A stretch of 64,000 nucleotides of DNA from Micromonospora humi (GCF_900090105.1 NZ_FMDM01000004.1:1-64000), one strand, 5' to 3'. Counted from the first letter of the stretch, positions 33,573 to 42,493 are shown. The notes: generated by a model from the letters alone, not told the origin. Translations and numbers: made by a program.

Positions 33573-34057
33573 CTAATCGCGCCGGGGGCCCGTCCTGATC
33601 AACGCGAGCGAGATCACAATCATGACGGCACCGAGGCCTTCCAGGAGGGTCGGCACCTGCAGGAGCAGATCCTCCGTCGCATACCCGTCCGGCGTGGCAG
33701 CCCGGGTCGGATCGGTCCGGTCGACGCGTACGTCGAGCAACTCCCCGACGCGGAACTCACTCTCGTCGAGTTCGCTGGAGAACCGCTCCCGGTGCCGCAC
33801 GCCGTCGAACATGTAGTCCACAGTCAACCTCGTGGCGGAGAACGACCGGCTGATCCTGAACCGTTCAACGTGGACCACTTCGCCTGTCGTCTCGGCGCCG
33901 ACGCGAACCCGCTCGTCGATCGCCTCGTTCAGCCGAACGGTGAGCAGTATCCCCCCGCCGACCAGAAGAGTGCCCAGGACAACCCAGAGGACCAGCTCAC
34001 CTCTCGCCGGCCGAACGGGCTCTCCACTGCCGGCCCTCCCCGTTTCTCGGTTCTCAT
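33573..34057 (-). pseudogene. DUF3592-like membrane protein, apparently frameshifted
   Basis: A frame ending at 33573 reads back past 34001 as a membrane helix (LVLWVVLGTLLVGGGILLTV), then ETTGEVVHVERFRIS, VDYMFDGVRHRERF, VGELLDVRVD and a second helix. This is the DUF3592 layout. In that frame no ATG, GTG or TTG is found upstream of codon 33878. The natural start, ATG 34057 (MRTEKRGGPAVESPFGRRER), is in another phase and stops just where the helix begins. A one- or two-base indel near 34000 would join them. If intact, only 33573-33878 (101 aa) is translated. A sequencing error is also possible. Confidence 0.5.
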
Positions 34058-34280
34058 CGGTCAGTCGCCGGTCGGGACAAGTGAGTTGCAGAGCGTTGCG
34101 ACGCCGGCCACCCCGGAGAGGCGAAGCCAGATGGCTGGGCCGCAGCCGAGACGGCGGGCGGCCAGCGCGTTCAGTATGTCGTGGTGGTGCAGCGGCGGGT
34201 CGACCTCAGTCGGCCCTCTTCGAGGCCGCGCGCGACCGGGTAGCACGGGGAATCAGAAGCGAAATGGATTGCCAGGCTCC

Positions 34281-34568
34281 TTACACGCCGGATAGCGGGG
34301 CCGCTGACAGGTAGACGACGGATGCAATCATGCTCATCAGGCAGGCAACCACCAATAGTACGTGCCCCGGCCGCCACCTACGCACTACAGGGCCGACGGC
34401 CGCCACCATCGGCGTTTCCTCCATGAGCCCAAGTATCGCCCTCAGCCTTTGTTCGTATTGAGCTACGGTCAGCCGATGCCCGCCACCCACGCCGGTGCTG
34501 TCGTCGCGGGCGTCGGTGGGGCGATCCTGTTTGCCGGTGGTCTCCGTCGCCGTGATCGCCACCTCCAA
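34281..34568 (-). CDS. Small membrane protein, unknown
   Basis: Up to 95 residues from a TTG at 34568; GTG starts further in are possible and no clear ribosome site was found. After a polar N-terminus comes HRLTVAQYEQRLRAILGLME and a C-terminal membrane helix (VLLVVACLMSMIASVVYLSAA). No family recognised. It lies 56 bases after the lipoprotein gene on the same strand, inside the lower-GC island. Confidence 0.5.
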   Translation of the reverse strand: MEVAITATETTGKQDRPTDARDDSTGVGGGHRLTVAQYEQRLRAILGLMEETPMVAAVGPVVRRWRPGHVLLVVACLMSMIASVVYLSAAPLSGV

Positions 34569-34624
34569 CGGCGGGTCCTCATGCAGGTCGGGGTGAGCCT
34601 GCCGCCGCCTGCCGGCCTAATTCA

Positions 34625-35548
34625 TCAGAAGAGTTCCTTGACGATAAGCTGCCGGTCCCCGCCCACGAAAGCTACCCTTTTGCCATCCGGCGAGACGCTC
34701 GGCGAAAACGCTACACCTTCTGCCCGATAGACCCGCCGAGACTGGCCGCTTCGAAGATCGATTTCAAGGACGGCCCCCGACCCGTCGAAAGAGGTTGCGA
34801 CGACTGCCTTGCTTCCTCCGGGCACCAGCGCCAACTCAGGAAGTCCATGCAGTTCCGGCCCCACCGGTTCGACACCTCTCCCCGCCTGCGAAGCAATCAT
34901 CAATCGCCAGTCACGCCTCTCGTGACGCACCGGCCGCTCAGGAGGAAGCTCGTTGGTGGCAAGGAAGATGACGCTATTTTCGCCAACGAGCACGGGCGAT
35001 CTAGCCGACTTTCCCGACCGGCAGGAATATTCTTCCCAGTCGTTGAAGTAGCTACCGCGGGCCTCCCCCAATGGTTGAATCGTCCAGCAACCGTTCTTAC
35101 CTGTGCCGATATAGCTGGCACGACCATCGCGCGCCAAAGCGACACTAGCCGCAGTCGGCACATCCAGGAGAGCGGCGAACGCACCAGTCTTTTCCGAGAA
35201 CGAAACCAGCCTTGTGAAGCCGTCGCATGCCATCGCCAGCCCCAGCGTGCCCGGCTTAACGGCGAACAAGAAGTCGAGCGGGCCACAGTGGTCGGGCACG
35301 TCCGCATTTGATGCCAGCTTGCGTTCGCGCCCTGCCTCACGGAGCCAAAGCTCAACACTGTCGGAGGGAATTTCGCGGAGTAAGTAGATCTTGTCCTGCG
35401 AAACCCAGGCTACATTGATCACCCAAGGCTGCGACGCTAACGGGGCGCAACCACCCATAACTGCAAGAGAAGCGCACACCGCCAGCAAGCTGACCAAAAA
35501 ATCAAGAAAAGCGGCACCTCTCGATGAGAAATGCCGCTTGACCTGCAC
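34625..35548 (-). CDS. Putative lipoprotein with PD40/TolB-like beta-propeller repeats
   Basis: 307 residues from a GTG at 35548; a longer frame would read through the tRNA gene and is rejected. The N-terminus has a basic start, a hydrophobic core and LAVMGGC, a plausible lipobox. The body has repeated short beta units, ending with FSPSVSPDGKRVAFVGGDRQ, typical of PD40/WD40-like propellers. The gene is clearly less GC-rich than its surroundings and its start lies ten bases from the tRNA-Ala 3' end, as expected for DNA acquired at a tRNA. Function unknown. Confidence 0.65.
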   Translation of the reverse strand: MQVKRHFSSRGAAFLDFLVSLLAVCASLAVMGGCAPLASQPWVINVAWVSQDKIYLLREIPSDSVELWLREAGRERKLASNADVPDHCGPLDFLFAVKPGTLGLAMACDGFTRLVSFSEKTGAFAALLDVPTAASVALARDGRASYIGTGKNGCWTIQPLGEARGSYFNDWEEYSCRSGKSARSPVLVGENSVIFLATNELPPERPVRHERRDWRLMIASQAGRGVEPVGPELHGLPELALVPGGSKAVVATSFDGSGAVLEIDLRSGQSRRVYRAEGVAFSPSVSPDGKRVAFVGGDRQLIVKELF

Positions 35549-35558
35549 AAACACAAGG

Positions 35559-35631
35559 TGGAGCCGAGGGGACTCGAACCCCTGACCCCCACACTGCCAG
35601 TGTGGTGCGCTACCAGCTGCGCCACGGCCCC
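35559..35631 (-). tRNA. tRNA-Ala (GGC)
   Basis: 73 bases with a full cloverleaf: acceptor GGGGCCG with CGGCTCC plus discriminator A, D-arm GCGC/GCGC, anticodon stem CCACA/TGTGG with loop CTGGCAG (anticodon GGC), variable loop GGGTC and T-arm AGGGG/CCCCT. CCA is not encoded. It marks the right edge of the lower-GC island. Confidence 0.95.
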
Positions 35632-35720
35632 TTGCGGTCGTCCCCGGTCGCCCGGGCACGGGAAGAACTATACACACGCCACCCGGCATGGTCATCTCGC
35701 GGGGGTCCCCTCGGACGGGG

Positions 35721-36275
35721 TCAGTTGAGCGCCACGTCGGGCGGGAAGTGGGCCACCGCCGCCATCATGCCGCCCTGGCGGCGCAGCACCATCGGCCAGA
35801 GGTCGTCGGGCCGGTCGACGAAGGCGTCGCCGGGCAGCGCGTCCAGCACGAACCAGGACCCCTCCTCGATCTCCCGCTCCAGCTGTCCGGCACCCCAGCC
35901 GGAGTAGCCGGCGAAGACCCGGATCCCGCCGACGGCGTCGCGCAGCTTCTCCGGGTCGACCGAGAGGTCGATGGTGCCGACCGCGCCGGAGACGCGGTGG
36001 AACCCCTTCACCGGCTTGACCGGGTGGCGCATCCGGGCCAGGCAGATGGCGGAGTCGGGCTGGACCGGGCCGCCCTCGAAGAGCACCGCGGGTTCGCGTG
36101 CCAGGTCGCTCCAGTCGCCGAGGACGTCGGCCACCGGGACCTCGGTGGCCCGGTTCAGCACCACACCGAGGGCGCCGCCGGGCTCGTGGGCGACGAGCAT
36201 CACGACCGTCCGGTCGAAGTTCGGGTCCTTGAGCATGGGCGTCGCGACCAGCAGTCGTCCGGTCATCGACTCCAT
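35721..36275 (-). CDS. YqgE/AlgH family protein (UPF0301)
   Basis: 184 residues from ATG 36275, which places the conserved MTGRLLVATPMLKDPNFDRTVV at the start; ATG 36311 and a GTG at 36320 are longer alternatives. Other family blocks: EPGGALGVVLNR, LFEGGPVQPDSAICL, GIRVFAGYSGWGAGQLE, GSWFVLDALPGD. The family is widespread and its biochemical role is unsettled. Single gene, no membrane segment. Confidence 0.9.
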   Translation of the reverse strand: MESMTGRLLVATPMLKDPNFDRTVVMLVAHEPGGALGVVLNRATEVPVADVLGDWSDLAREPAVLFEGGPVQPDSAICLARMRHPVKPVKGFHRVSGAVGTIDLSVDPEKLRDAVGGIRVFAGYSGWGAGQLEREIEEGSWFVLDALPGDAFVDRPDDLWPMVLRRQGGMMAAVAHFPPDVALN

Positions 36276-36460
36276 GGCTCGGCCACCGATCGCCTGCCCC
36301 TCACCCTGCATGTCCGACACCCGTCAGCCGTGCGCCCGTACGGGCCCGACACCGTCGACCGTCCACGCTGTCAACGCCATGTCACGCACCATAGCCTGCG
36401 TCCCGCCCGCTGGCTAAGGTCTGACCGGCGGGTGATCGCAACGGATCGAGGGAGGGTCGG

Positions 36461-37261
36461 ATGGCGGCGGAGGCCGAACTGGCGGTGATCGGCGGGTCGG
36501 GTCTCTACGCCCTGCTCGACGGGGTGGAGCACGTCGTGGACACCCCGTACGGCGCACCGTCGGATCCGGTCACGATCGCCGAGGTGGGCGGGCGTCGGGT
36601 GGCGTTCCTGCCCCGGCACGGACGCGACCACCGGCACCCGCCGCACAAGATCCCCTACCGGGCCAACCTCTGGGCGTTGCGCTCGCTGGGCGTACGCCAG
36701 GTGGTGGCGCCCTGCGCGGTCGGCGGTCTCCGGCCGGAGCTGGGGCCGGGCACGTTCGTGGTGCCGGACCAGCTGATCGACCGCACCAGCGGGCGGGCGC
36801 AGACCTACTACGACCGGGGCGCGGTGCACGTCTCCTTCGCCGACCCGTACTGCCCGGCGGGTCGGCGGACGCTGCTCGGCGCGGCGGCCGGCCGGGGCGT
36901 GCCGGCGGTGGACGGCGGGACGGTGGTGGTCGTCGAGGGCCCGCGCTTCTCCACCCGGGCGGAGTCGCGCTGGTTCACCTCGATCGGCGGCACGGTGGTC
37001 AACATGACCGGGCACCCGGAGGCGGTGCTCGCCCGCGAGCTGGCGCTCTGCTACACGTCGATCGCGTTGGTCACCGACCTGGACGCGGGCGTCGAGGCGG
37101 GCGAGTCGGTCACCCAGGAGGAGGTGTTCCGGGTGTTCGCGGAGAACACCGACCGGCTGCGCGGGCTGCTGCTGGACGCGGTCGCGGCGCTGCCCGCCGA
37201 GCGGGACTGCCCCTGCGGGGGCGCGCTGGACGACATCCGGCTGCCGATCCCGCTGCCCTGA
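36461..37261 (+). CDS. mtnP: S-methyl-5'-thioadenosine (or thioinosine) phosphorylase
   Basis: 266 residues, GGAGGG before the ATG. The purine-nucleoside phosphorylase fold is shown by AVIGGSGLYAL (phosphate loop), LPRHGRDHRHPPHKIPYRAN, VVEGPRFSTRAE and NMTGHPEAVLARE, the last being diagnostic for MTAP-type enzymes. The reaction splits methylthioadenosine with phosphate to adenine and methylthioribose-1-phosphate in methionine salvage. Some actinobacterial members prefer methylthioinosine, and the sequence alone does not decide. Cytoplasmic. No other salvage gene is adjacent. Confidence 0.85.
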   Translation: MAAEAELAVIGGSGLYALLDGVEHVVDTPYGAPSDPVTIAEVGGRRVAFLPRHGRDHRHPPHKIPYRANLWALRSLGVRQVVAPCAVGGLRPELGPGTFVVPDQLIDRTSGRAQTYYDRGAVHVSFADPYCPAGRRTLLGAAAGRGVPAVDGGTVVVVEGPRFSTRAESRWFTSIGGTVVNMTGHPEAVLARELALCYTSIALVTDLDAGVEAGESVTQEEVFRVFAENTDRLRGLLLDAVAALPAERDCPCGGALDDIRLPIPLP

Positions 37262-37311
37262 GCCCTGGCGAAGCGCCCGAAAAGTCGGCTTCCGCCCGCT
37301 AGATTCGAGCG

Positions 37312-38907
37312 ATGGCTACGGTGCGCGAGGCGACCTACGACCTGCTGCGCGCGCTCGGGTTGACCACCGTCTTCGGCAACCCCGGTTCGACCGAGGAGCC
37401 GTTCCTCGCCGACTTCCCAGCCGACTTCCACTACGTGCACGCGCTCCAGGAAGCCTCCGCGGTCGCCATGGCCGACGGCTACGCCCAGGGCACCGGCCGG
37501 CCCGCACACGTCAACCTGCACACCGCGCCGGGCACCGGCAACGGCATGGGCAACCTGGTCACCGCCTGGCACAACCGGACCCCGCTGATCGTCAGCGCCG
37601 GCCAGCAGACCCGGGAGATGCTGCTCATCGAGCCCCGGCTGGCCAGCCCCCGGGCGGTCGAGCTGGCCCAGCCGTACGTCAAGTGGGCCCACGAGCCGGC
37701 CCGCGCGCAGGACATCCCGGCGGCCTTCATGCGGGCGTACGCCTCGGCGGTGCAGCCCCCCGCCGGGCCGGTCTTCCTCTCCCTGCCGATGGACGACTGG
37801 GACCGGACCGCCGATCCACCGCCGCAGGTGCGTACCGTCGCCACCCGGATCGGGCCGGACCCGGACCGGCTGCGCGGCTTCGCCACCGCGCTGGCCGCCG
37901 CCCGCGCACCGGTGCTGGTGCTGGGCGCGGCCGTGGACCGGGCCGGTGCGTGGCCGGACGCCGTGGCGCTGGCCGAGCGGCTGGCCGCCCCGGTCTGGGC
38001 GGCCCCGGCGCCGGAGCGGGGCGTCTTCCCCGAACGCCACCCGCAGTTCCGGGGCGTGCTGCCGTACGCGATCGGGCCGCTGTCGGAGGCGCTGCGCGGG
38101 CACGACACGGTGCTGGTGGTGGGCGCCCCGGTGTTCCGCTACTACCCGCACGTGCCGGGCGACTACCTGCCCGGCGACGCCCGGCTGCTGCACGTCACCG
38201 ACGATCCCGACGAGGCGGGCCGGGCACCCGTCGGCGACAGCCTGCTCGGCGACCCCGGGCTGACCATGGCCGCGTTGCGGGAGCTGCTGCCGCCGACCGA
38301 CCGGCCGCCGCCGGCGCCGCGTGACCCGCCGCCGCCGGCGGAGCCCACCGACCCGCCCAGCGCGGACGGGCTCTTCGCCGCGCTGGCCGACGCCTGGCCG
38401 GCGGACGGCGTGCTGGTGCAGGAGTCACCGTCCAACCTGTCCGCGCTGCGCCGACGGCTCCGGATCGACCGGCCGCGCTCGTACTTCACCATGGCCAGCG
38501 GCGGTCTGGGCTTCGGGCTGCCGGCGGCGGTGGGCCTGGCACTCGCCGAGCGGGACACCGGCCGCGGCCGGCCGGTGGTCGTGGTGATCGGCGACGGCTC
38601 GTTCCACTACTCGGTGCAGGCGTTGTGGACCGCGGCGCGGCTGCGCCTGCCGCTCGCCGTCGTGGTGCCGGTGAACCAGCAGTACGCCATCCTCAAGGCG
38701 TTCGCCGAGCTGAAGCACACCCCGGGCGTGCCCGGGCTGGACCTGCCCGGGTTGGACGTGGCGGCGGTGGCGCGCGGCTACGGCTGTGCGGCGGTCGCGG
38801 CGGTGTCGCCGGACCGGCTCGGCCCGGCGCTCGCCGAGGCGCTCGCCGCGGACCGGCCCACGGTGCTGCCGGTGCCGATCAGCACCGAGGTGCCCCGGAT
38901 CCTCTGA
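37312..38907 (+). CDS. mdlC: ThDP-dependent decarboxylase, benzoylformate-decarboxylase-like
   Basis: 531 residues. FGNPGSTEEPFLADFP supplies the catalytic Ser region of benzoylformate decarboxylase, LQEASAVAMADGYAQGTG the cofactor-activating Glu, and NLHTAPGTGNGMGN the catalytic His. The ThDP-binding motif is GDGSFHYSVQALWTAARL...NQQY. The length equals the family's. Expected reaction: phenylglyoxylate to benzaldehyde and CO2, though paralogues act on other 2-oxo acids. No mandelate pathway genes are near, so the substrate is inferred only. It follows the phosphorylase gene by 50 bases and may be co-transcribed. Confidence 0.85.
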   Translation: MATVREATYDLLRALGLTTVFGNPGSTEEPFLADFPADFHYVHALQEASAVAMADGYAQGTGRPAHVNLHTAPGTGNGMGNLVTAWHNRTPLIVSAGQQTREMLLIEPRLASPRAVELAQPYVKWAHEPARAQDIPAAFMRAYASAVQPPAGPVFLSLPMDDWDRTADPPPQVRTVATRIGPDPDRLRGFATALAAARAPVLVLGAAVDRAGAWPDAVALAERLAAPVWAAPAPERGVFPERHPQFRGVLPYAIGPLSEALRGHDTVLVVGAPVFRYYPHVPGDYLPGDARLLHVTDDPDEAGRAPVGDSLLGDPGLTMAALRELLPPTDRPPPAPRDPPPPAEPTDPPSADGLFAALADAWPADGVLVQESPSNLSALRRRLRIDRPRSYFTMASGGLGFGLPAAVGLALAERDTGRGRPVVVVIGDGSFHYSVQALWTAARLRLPLAVVVPVNQQYAILKAFAELKHTPGVPGLDLPGLDVAAVARGYGCAAVAAVSPDRLGPALAEALAADRPTVLPVPISTEVPRIL

Positions 38908-38908
38908 C

Positions 38909-39856
38909 TCAGCCGGCCCGGACCATCAGCGGCGCGCCGGTGCCGACGTCCAGCACGGTCCGGGTGCCCAGCGGGGCGGCGAGCGTGACGCTCACCGGTT
39001 TCAGGGCGAGCTGCGCGGTGCAGATGCCGGTGGACCGGACCACCGCGGCGCCGACCACCACCATGTCCGGCCGCTCCAGCAGCAGCGGGGTGGGCGCGCC
39101 GTCGCAGGCCCCGACGCCGACCACGTAGTCGAGGCGGTTGCCGGTCACCGCGCGCAGTTCCTGCGCGGCGACCAGGCCGTCCGGCAGCTGCCGGCCGTCC
39201 GCCGCGCCGCCTGGCGCCTCGCCGACCGCGCGCGGCGCGACCGCGAGCCGGGCCACGGGTACGGACAGCTCGTCCACGGTGAACAGCCAGGCCGGCACGT
39301 CGACCCGGCCCCGGCTGGTCCACACCGGCGCGGTGCCGAGCCGCGCGGCGGTCACGGTCAGCGGGACGCAGGGCGTGGGCGCGGTCGTCGACACCGGGGC
39401 GTCCGGACCGGGCTCGACGGTGGGCCCACCCGCCGGCCGCCCCGGCGCACCGGGCCGACCGTCGCAGGGCGGCGGGTCCCCCTGGTCGAGCTGGGCGTAG
39501 GCGTCGGCGGCGCTGACCAGCGGCACCCGCAGCACGCCGTCGGGGAACCGGATCGTGCCGTCCGGTGGCGCGTCGGCGGGCATCCGGATCTGGTCCCGGT
39601 ACCAGCCGGCGGCGAAGGCCACCTTCGTCTCGTCGGTGAAGCCCGGGTCGCCGGTGAGCACGGTGGCGTCCTGGAGCGGGACGTATCCGGTGCGCCACTG
39701 CGGCCCGGGACGCCAGCGCCCGGCCACCTCCTCGGCCCGCTGGGTGAACGCGGGACGCTGGTCGGGGCCGGCGGGTGGCGCCGAGCCGGCACCGGGCGCG
39801 GCGCAACCGGAGAGGACCAGCAGCGGCAGCCCGAGCAGGGCGAGAGATCGGCGCAT
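38909..39856 (-). CDS. Putative lipoprotein, unknown function
   Basis: 315 residues. Signal with lipobox LVLSGC (Cys at about 18), then a Pro-rich linker. The mature part has no family I recognise; it contains RWRPGPQWRTGYVPL, VPAWLFTVDEL and DYVVGVGACDG, with a few cysteines that could pair. It ends directly opposite the decarboxylase gene (stops one base apart). Probably surface-anchored in the membrane outer leaflet. Confidence 0.78.
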   Translation of the reverse strand: MRRSLALLGLPLLVLSGCAAPGAGSAPPAGPDQRPAFTQRAEEVAGRWRPGPQWRTGYVPLQDATVLTGDPGFTDETKVAFAAGWYRDQIRMPADAPPDGTIRFPDGVLRVPLVSAADAYAQLDQGDPPPCDGRPGAPGRPAGGPTVEPGPDAPVSTTAPTPCVPLTVTAARLGTAPVWTSRGRVDVPAWLFTVDELSVPVARLAVAPRAVGEAPGGAADGRQLPDGLVAAQELRAVTGNRLDYVVGVGACDGAPTPLLLERPDMVVVGAAVVRSTGICTAQLALKPVSVTLAAPLGTRTVLDVGTGAPLMVRAG

Positions 39857-39898
39857 ACGGATCGGACGGTGCGCGGGCCCGATCGGTTCCCGGACCGC

Positions 39899-40297
39899 TC
39901 AGTCCTCGCCGCCCAGGTCGGCCTGGTAGGCCTCCCAGAGCAGGTCGGCGCCGCGCCGCCGGTGCCGATCGAGCGCGCGCAGCAGGTTGCCGGTCTGCTC
40001 GCGCAGTTCCTCGGCGGAGACCGACGGGAGCCCGGCGGCGTGCTGGAGCGCGGCCAGCGCCGCGACGATCGCGGTGTGTTCACCCACCAGCAGGCGGATG
40101 CCCCGGTGCAGCCGGGGCGCGGTGCGCAGCAGGTCGGCGTACCGGCCGGACGGCCCCTCGGTGATCCGGACGTGCTCGGTGAAGCCGCGCCGGAGCGGGC
40201 CGAGCTGGACGACGAGTTGTTCCCGCCATCGCGGCCCGGGGGCGGCGAGCGCCCGGCTGAGCACGGTGGTCGGCTGCTGGATCGGACGGGTGACCAT
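39899..40297 (-). CDS. Small helical protein, possibly hemerythrin-like fold
   Basis: 132 residues with GGGAGG before the ATG. It is all-helical in appearance and carries His/Glu-containing helices (LVGEHTAIVAALAAL, DRHRRRGADLLWEAY) that hint at a hemerythrin-type four-helix bundle. The full ligand set is not evident. Unknown function. It lies upstream of the lipoprotein gene by 42 bases on the same strand and may be co-transcribed with it. Confidence 0.65.
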   Translation of the reverse strand: MVTRPIQQPTTVLSRALAAPGPRWREQLVVQLGPLRRGFTEHVRITEGPSGRYADLLRTAPRLHRGIRLLVGEHTAIVAALAALQHAAGLPSVSAEELREQTGNLLRALDRHRRRGADLLWEAYQADLGGED

Positions 40298-40437
40298 CGG
40301 GCACCTCCCGCGCTGTGCGCGAAAACCGCGTACCGCGATGGTGGGCCTGCCCGCGCGCGGTGTCCAGCCGCCGGGGGCACCTCATCTGCCTCATTCGCAC
40401 CAGCCGCCCCGAGCGCCCCGGCAGCACCGGAAGACGA

Positions 40438-40472
40438 CTGTGCGCCCCGGTCCGGTGGACCGGGGCGCACAG
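40438..40472 (-). terminator. Terminator of ssrA
   Basis: A 16-bp perfect stem (40438-40453 with 40457-40472) with a 3-base loop, starting eight bases past the tmRNA 3' end. Confidence 0.85.
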
Positions 40473-40479
40473 GTCAAGG

Positions 40480-40855
40480 TGGTGGAGGTGCCGGGAATCG
40501 AACCCGGGTCCTTCGCCGGTTTGTCAGGGCTTCTCCGAGCGCAGCTCGCTGTGCCTCTACTCGGCCCCACCGCTCACGCGAGCAAGTTGGTGTGACGGGC
40601 CCAGTCGCTGATTGATCTCGCCGCACGGACCCCGCGACCGGGTCCGATTGGCCAGCCTCCTAGCTGATGCCGGCTAACTGGGTCGAAGGCGCTCCCAGGC
40701 CGACAGACTTGCTACTCGCCTCAGGCGGCGAGAGCGAAGTCAGCGCGATTGTTCTTGGCGCTTATTGGTTTCCGACGACCGATTTTCGAGACGACGTCGG
40801 CTTCCTCGGCTCGCTTCCCCTGTCGCTGCGTACGAAGTCGAAACCAGTCACCCCC
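40480..40855 (-). ncRNA. ssrA: Transfer-messenger RNA
   Basis: 376 bases including an encoded CCA. The 5' end GGGGGTG pairs with CACCTCC at the 3' end (one G-U), followed by ACCA. GGTTTCGACTTCG follows the 5' acceptor strand, and a T-arm GACCCGGGTTCGATTCCCGG precedes the 3' strand. The tag frame (40721-40759) encodes AKNNRADFALAA and a stop, ending in the ALAA degron. tmRNA with SmpB (gene just upstream at 40962) rescues stalled ribosomes. The 60 or so bases upstream of the 5' end include GCCACC...GGTGGC (40864-40881), perhaps part of a processed leader. Confidence 0.95.
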
Positions 40856-40961
40856 TCGACAGGCCACCGCTTGTGGTGGCACCGACAAGCCTAACGCCTG
40901 CCGCAACCGGATTCATCCCGAGGCCGGCCCGGCGAGCCGCCAACCGGACGATCCGGACTTC

Positions 40962-41441
40962 TCACTCGTCCATCCCCTTGCCGCGCCGCCCGGCCGCCCG
41001 TTGGATCTCCCGGTCGGCGTCCCGCTTGGCGAGGTCCTGACGCTTGTCGTACGACTTCTTGCCCCGGGCCAGGCCGATCTCCACCTTCGCCCAGCCGTCC
41101 GAGAAGTAGACCTGCAGCGGCACCAACGTCAGGCCGCTCTCCTTGAGCTTGCCCAGCAGCCGGTTGATCTCCAGCCGGTTGAGCAGCAGCTTGCGGGTCC
41201 GCCGGGGCTCGTGGTTGGTCCAGGTGCCCTGCGCGTACTCCGGGATGTGCATGCCGTGCAGGTAGAGCTCGCCGTCCCGCTCCTGGGCGAACGCGTCGAC
41301 GAGCGACGCCCGCCCGGCCCGCAGCGACTTGACCTCGGTGCCGGTCAACGCCATGCCCGCCTCGTAGGTGTCGAGGACGGCGTAGTCGTGGCGCGCCTTC
41401 TTGTTGGAGGCGACCACCTTGCGCCCCTTTTCCCGTGGCAC
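40962..41441 (-). CDS. smpB: SsrA-binding protein SmpB
   Basis: 159 residues if the GTG at 41441 ([19 protein letters not shown]) is used; GTG 41450 adds three residues and GTG 41417 is a shorter alternative with AAGGGG before it. Family blocks: [56 protein letters not shown] and the C-terminal basic tail [18 protein letters not shown], which folds on the ribosome. It binds tmRNA, whose gene follows 107 bases downstream on the same strand. Confidence 0.95.
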   Translation of the reverse strand: MPREKGRKVVASNKKARHDYAVLDTYEAGMALTGTEVKSLRAGRASLVDAFAQERDGELYLHGMHIPEYAQGTWTNHEPRRTRKLLLNRLEINRLLGKLKESGLTLVPLQVYFSDGWAKVEIGLARGKKSYDKRQDLAKRDADREIQRAAGRRGKGMDE

Positions 41442-41493
41442 CGGCGCCACCCCCTTCCAGTCGTTCGAAGATCATGCTACCGGAAGCACAAGA

Positions 41494-41528
41494 GCCCTCC
41501 CGCGCCGTTTATTCCGGCGCGGGAGGGC
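41494..41528 (-). terminator. Terminator of ftsEX
   Basis: A 13-bp perfect stem, 41494-41506 with 41516-41528, and a 9-base loop. It follows the ftsX stop by 23 bases and precedes the smpB start. Confidence 0.8.
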
Positions 41529-41551
41529 CCTGCGGGAGAGCCGTGCGGTAA

Positions 41552-42427
41552 CTAGACCCGCAGGTAGAAGCGGAGCGTGACCCAGGCGGTGATCGCGCTG
41601 ACCAGACCACCGACGGCGGCCATCAGCGGGAAGGTCAGGAAGATCTCGGACCAGGAGATCGGGGTGATCAGACCCTCCAGCGCGGCCATCGAGCTGCCGG
41701 CCGCCAGCGTCTTCACGCCGATCAGCGCGAGCAGGCCGAGGATGGAGCCGATCAGGCCGGCCACCACCGCCTCCAGCACGAACGGCGCCTGGATGAACCA
41801 GTTGGAGGCGCCGACCAGCTTCATGACCGCGACCTCACGCCGCTTGCTGTACGCGGCCACCTGGATGGTGTTCGCCACCAGCAGCAGGGCCGCCGCGGCC
41901 ATCACGATCGCCAGCGCCAGCGCGCCGTTCTGGATGCCGGTGAGCACGCCGAAGACCTTGTCGAGGAGCTTGGACTGGTCGACGATCGTGTCGATGCCCT
42001 CGGCGGTCTTGTACTGGTCGTAGATCTGCTTGTACTGCTGCGGGTCGTTCAGCGTGATCCGGAACGACTCCGGCAGCTGGTCGGGCTTGACCGCGTTCAC
42101 CAGGTCGGGCGCGTCCGCGTACATCTGCTGGAAGCGCTTGTACGCCTGGTCCTTGTCGACGAACTCGACGTCCTTGACCAGCGGGTCGGCGTCCAGTTTG
42201 GCTTGGAGCGCGGTGCGCTGGTCCTCGGGCGCGTCGGTCTTCAGGAAGATCGAGACCTGGACGTTCTCGTAGTAGAGATCCTTCATGTCGCCGACCTTCT
42301 GGTACAGAAGGCCGCTGCCGCCCAGCATGAACAGCGACACCGCCATGGTGATGATCATGGCGATCGTCATGGTGACGTTGCGCCACAGTCCGACCAGTAC
42401 CTCGGACAGGACGTACTTCATCCGCAT
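41552..42427 (-). CDS. ftsX: Cell-division ABC transporter permease FtsX
   Basis: 291 residues; ATG 42427 has GGAGGA eight bases before it. One N-terminal membrane helix (VTMTIAMIITMAVSLFMLG), an external domain of about 120 residues (YYENVQVSIFLKTDAPEDQ to LLDKVFGV), then three helices, as in all FtsX. The external loop in actinobacteria activates the RipC/NlpC-P60 wall hydrolase. Works with FtsE encoded 66 bases upstream. Confidence 0.95.
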   Translation of the reverse strand: MRMKYVLSEVLVGLWRNVTMTIAMIITMAVSLFMLGGSGLLYQKVGDMKDLYYENVQVSIFLKTDAPEDQRTALQAKLDADPLVKDVEFVDKDQAYKRFQQMYADAPDLVNAVKPDQLPESFRITLNDPQQYKQIYDQYKTAEGIDTIVDQSKLLDKVFGVLTGIQNGALALAIVMAAAALLLVANTIQVAAYSKRREVAVMKLVGASNWFIQAPFVLEAVVAGLIGSILGLLALIGVKTLAAGSSMAALEGLITPISWSEIFLTFPLMAAVGGLVSAITAWVTLRFYLRV

Positions 42428-42493
42428 CGGGATATTCCTCCGGCTCTCCGGCGTGAGGTGTTCGTCGTCAGGGTCTACGCGCCGTCGTCAGGC

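Noticed and set aside
34061..34377. Short open frames in the island (61 and 68 residues)
   Set aside because: They overlap each other in different phases, have no recognisable domain or ribosome site, and cannot be supported as genes.
34625..35695. 356-residue start for the island lipoprotein
   Set aside because: The extra N-terminus would be translated from the tRNA-Ala gene; the signal peptide begins after it.
40721..40906. 61-residue minus-strand protein
   Set aside because: It is the tmRNA read as a gene; only the last 12 codons are translated, as the tag.
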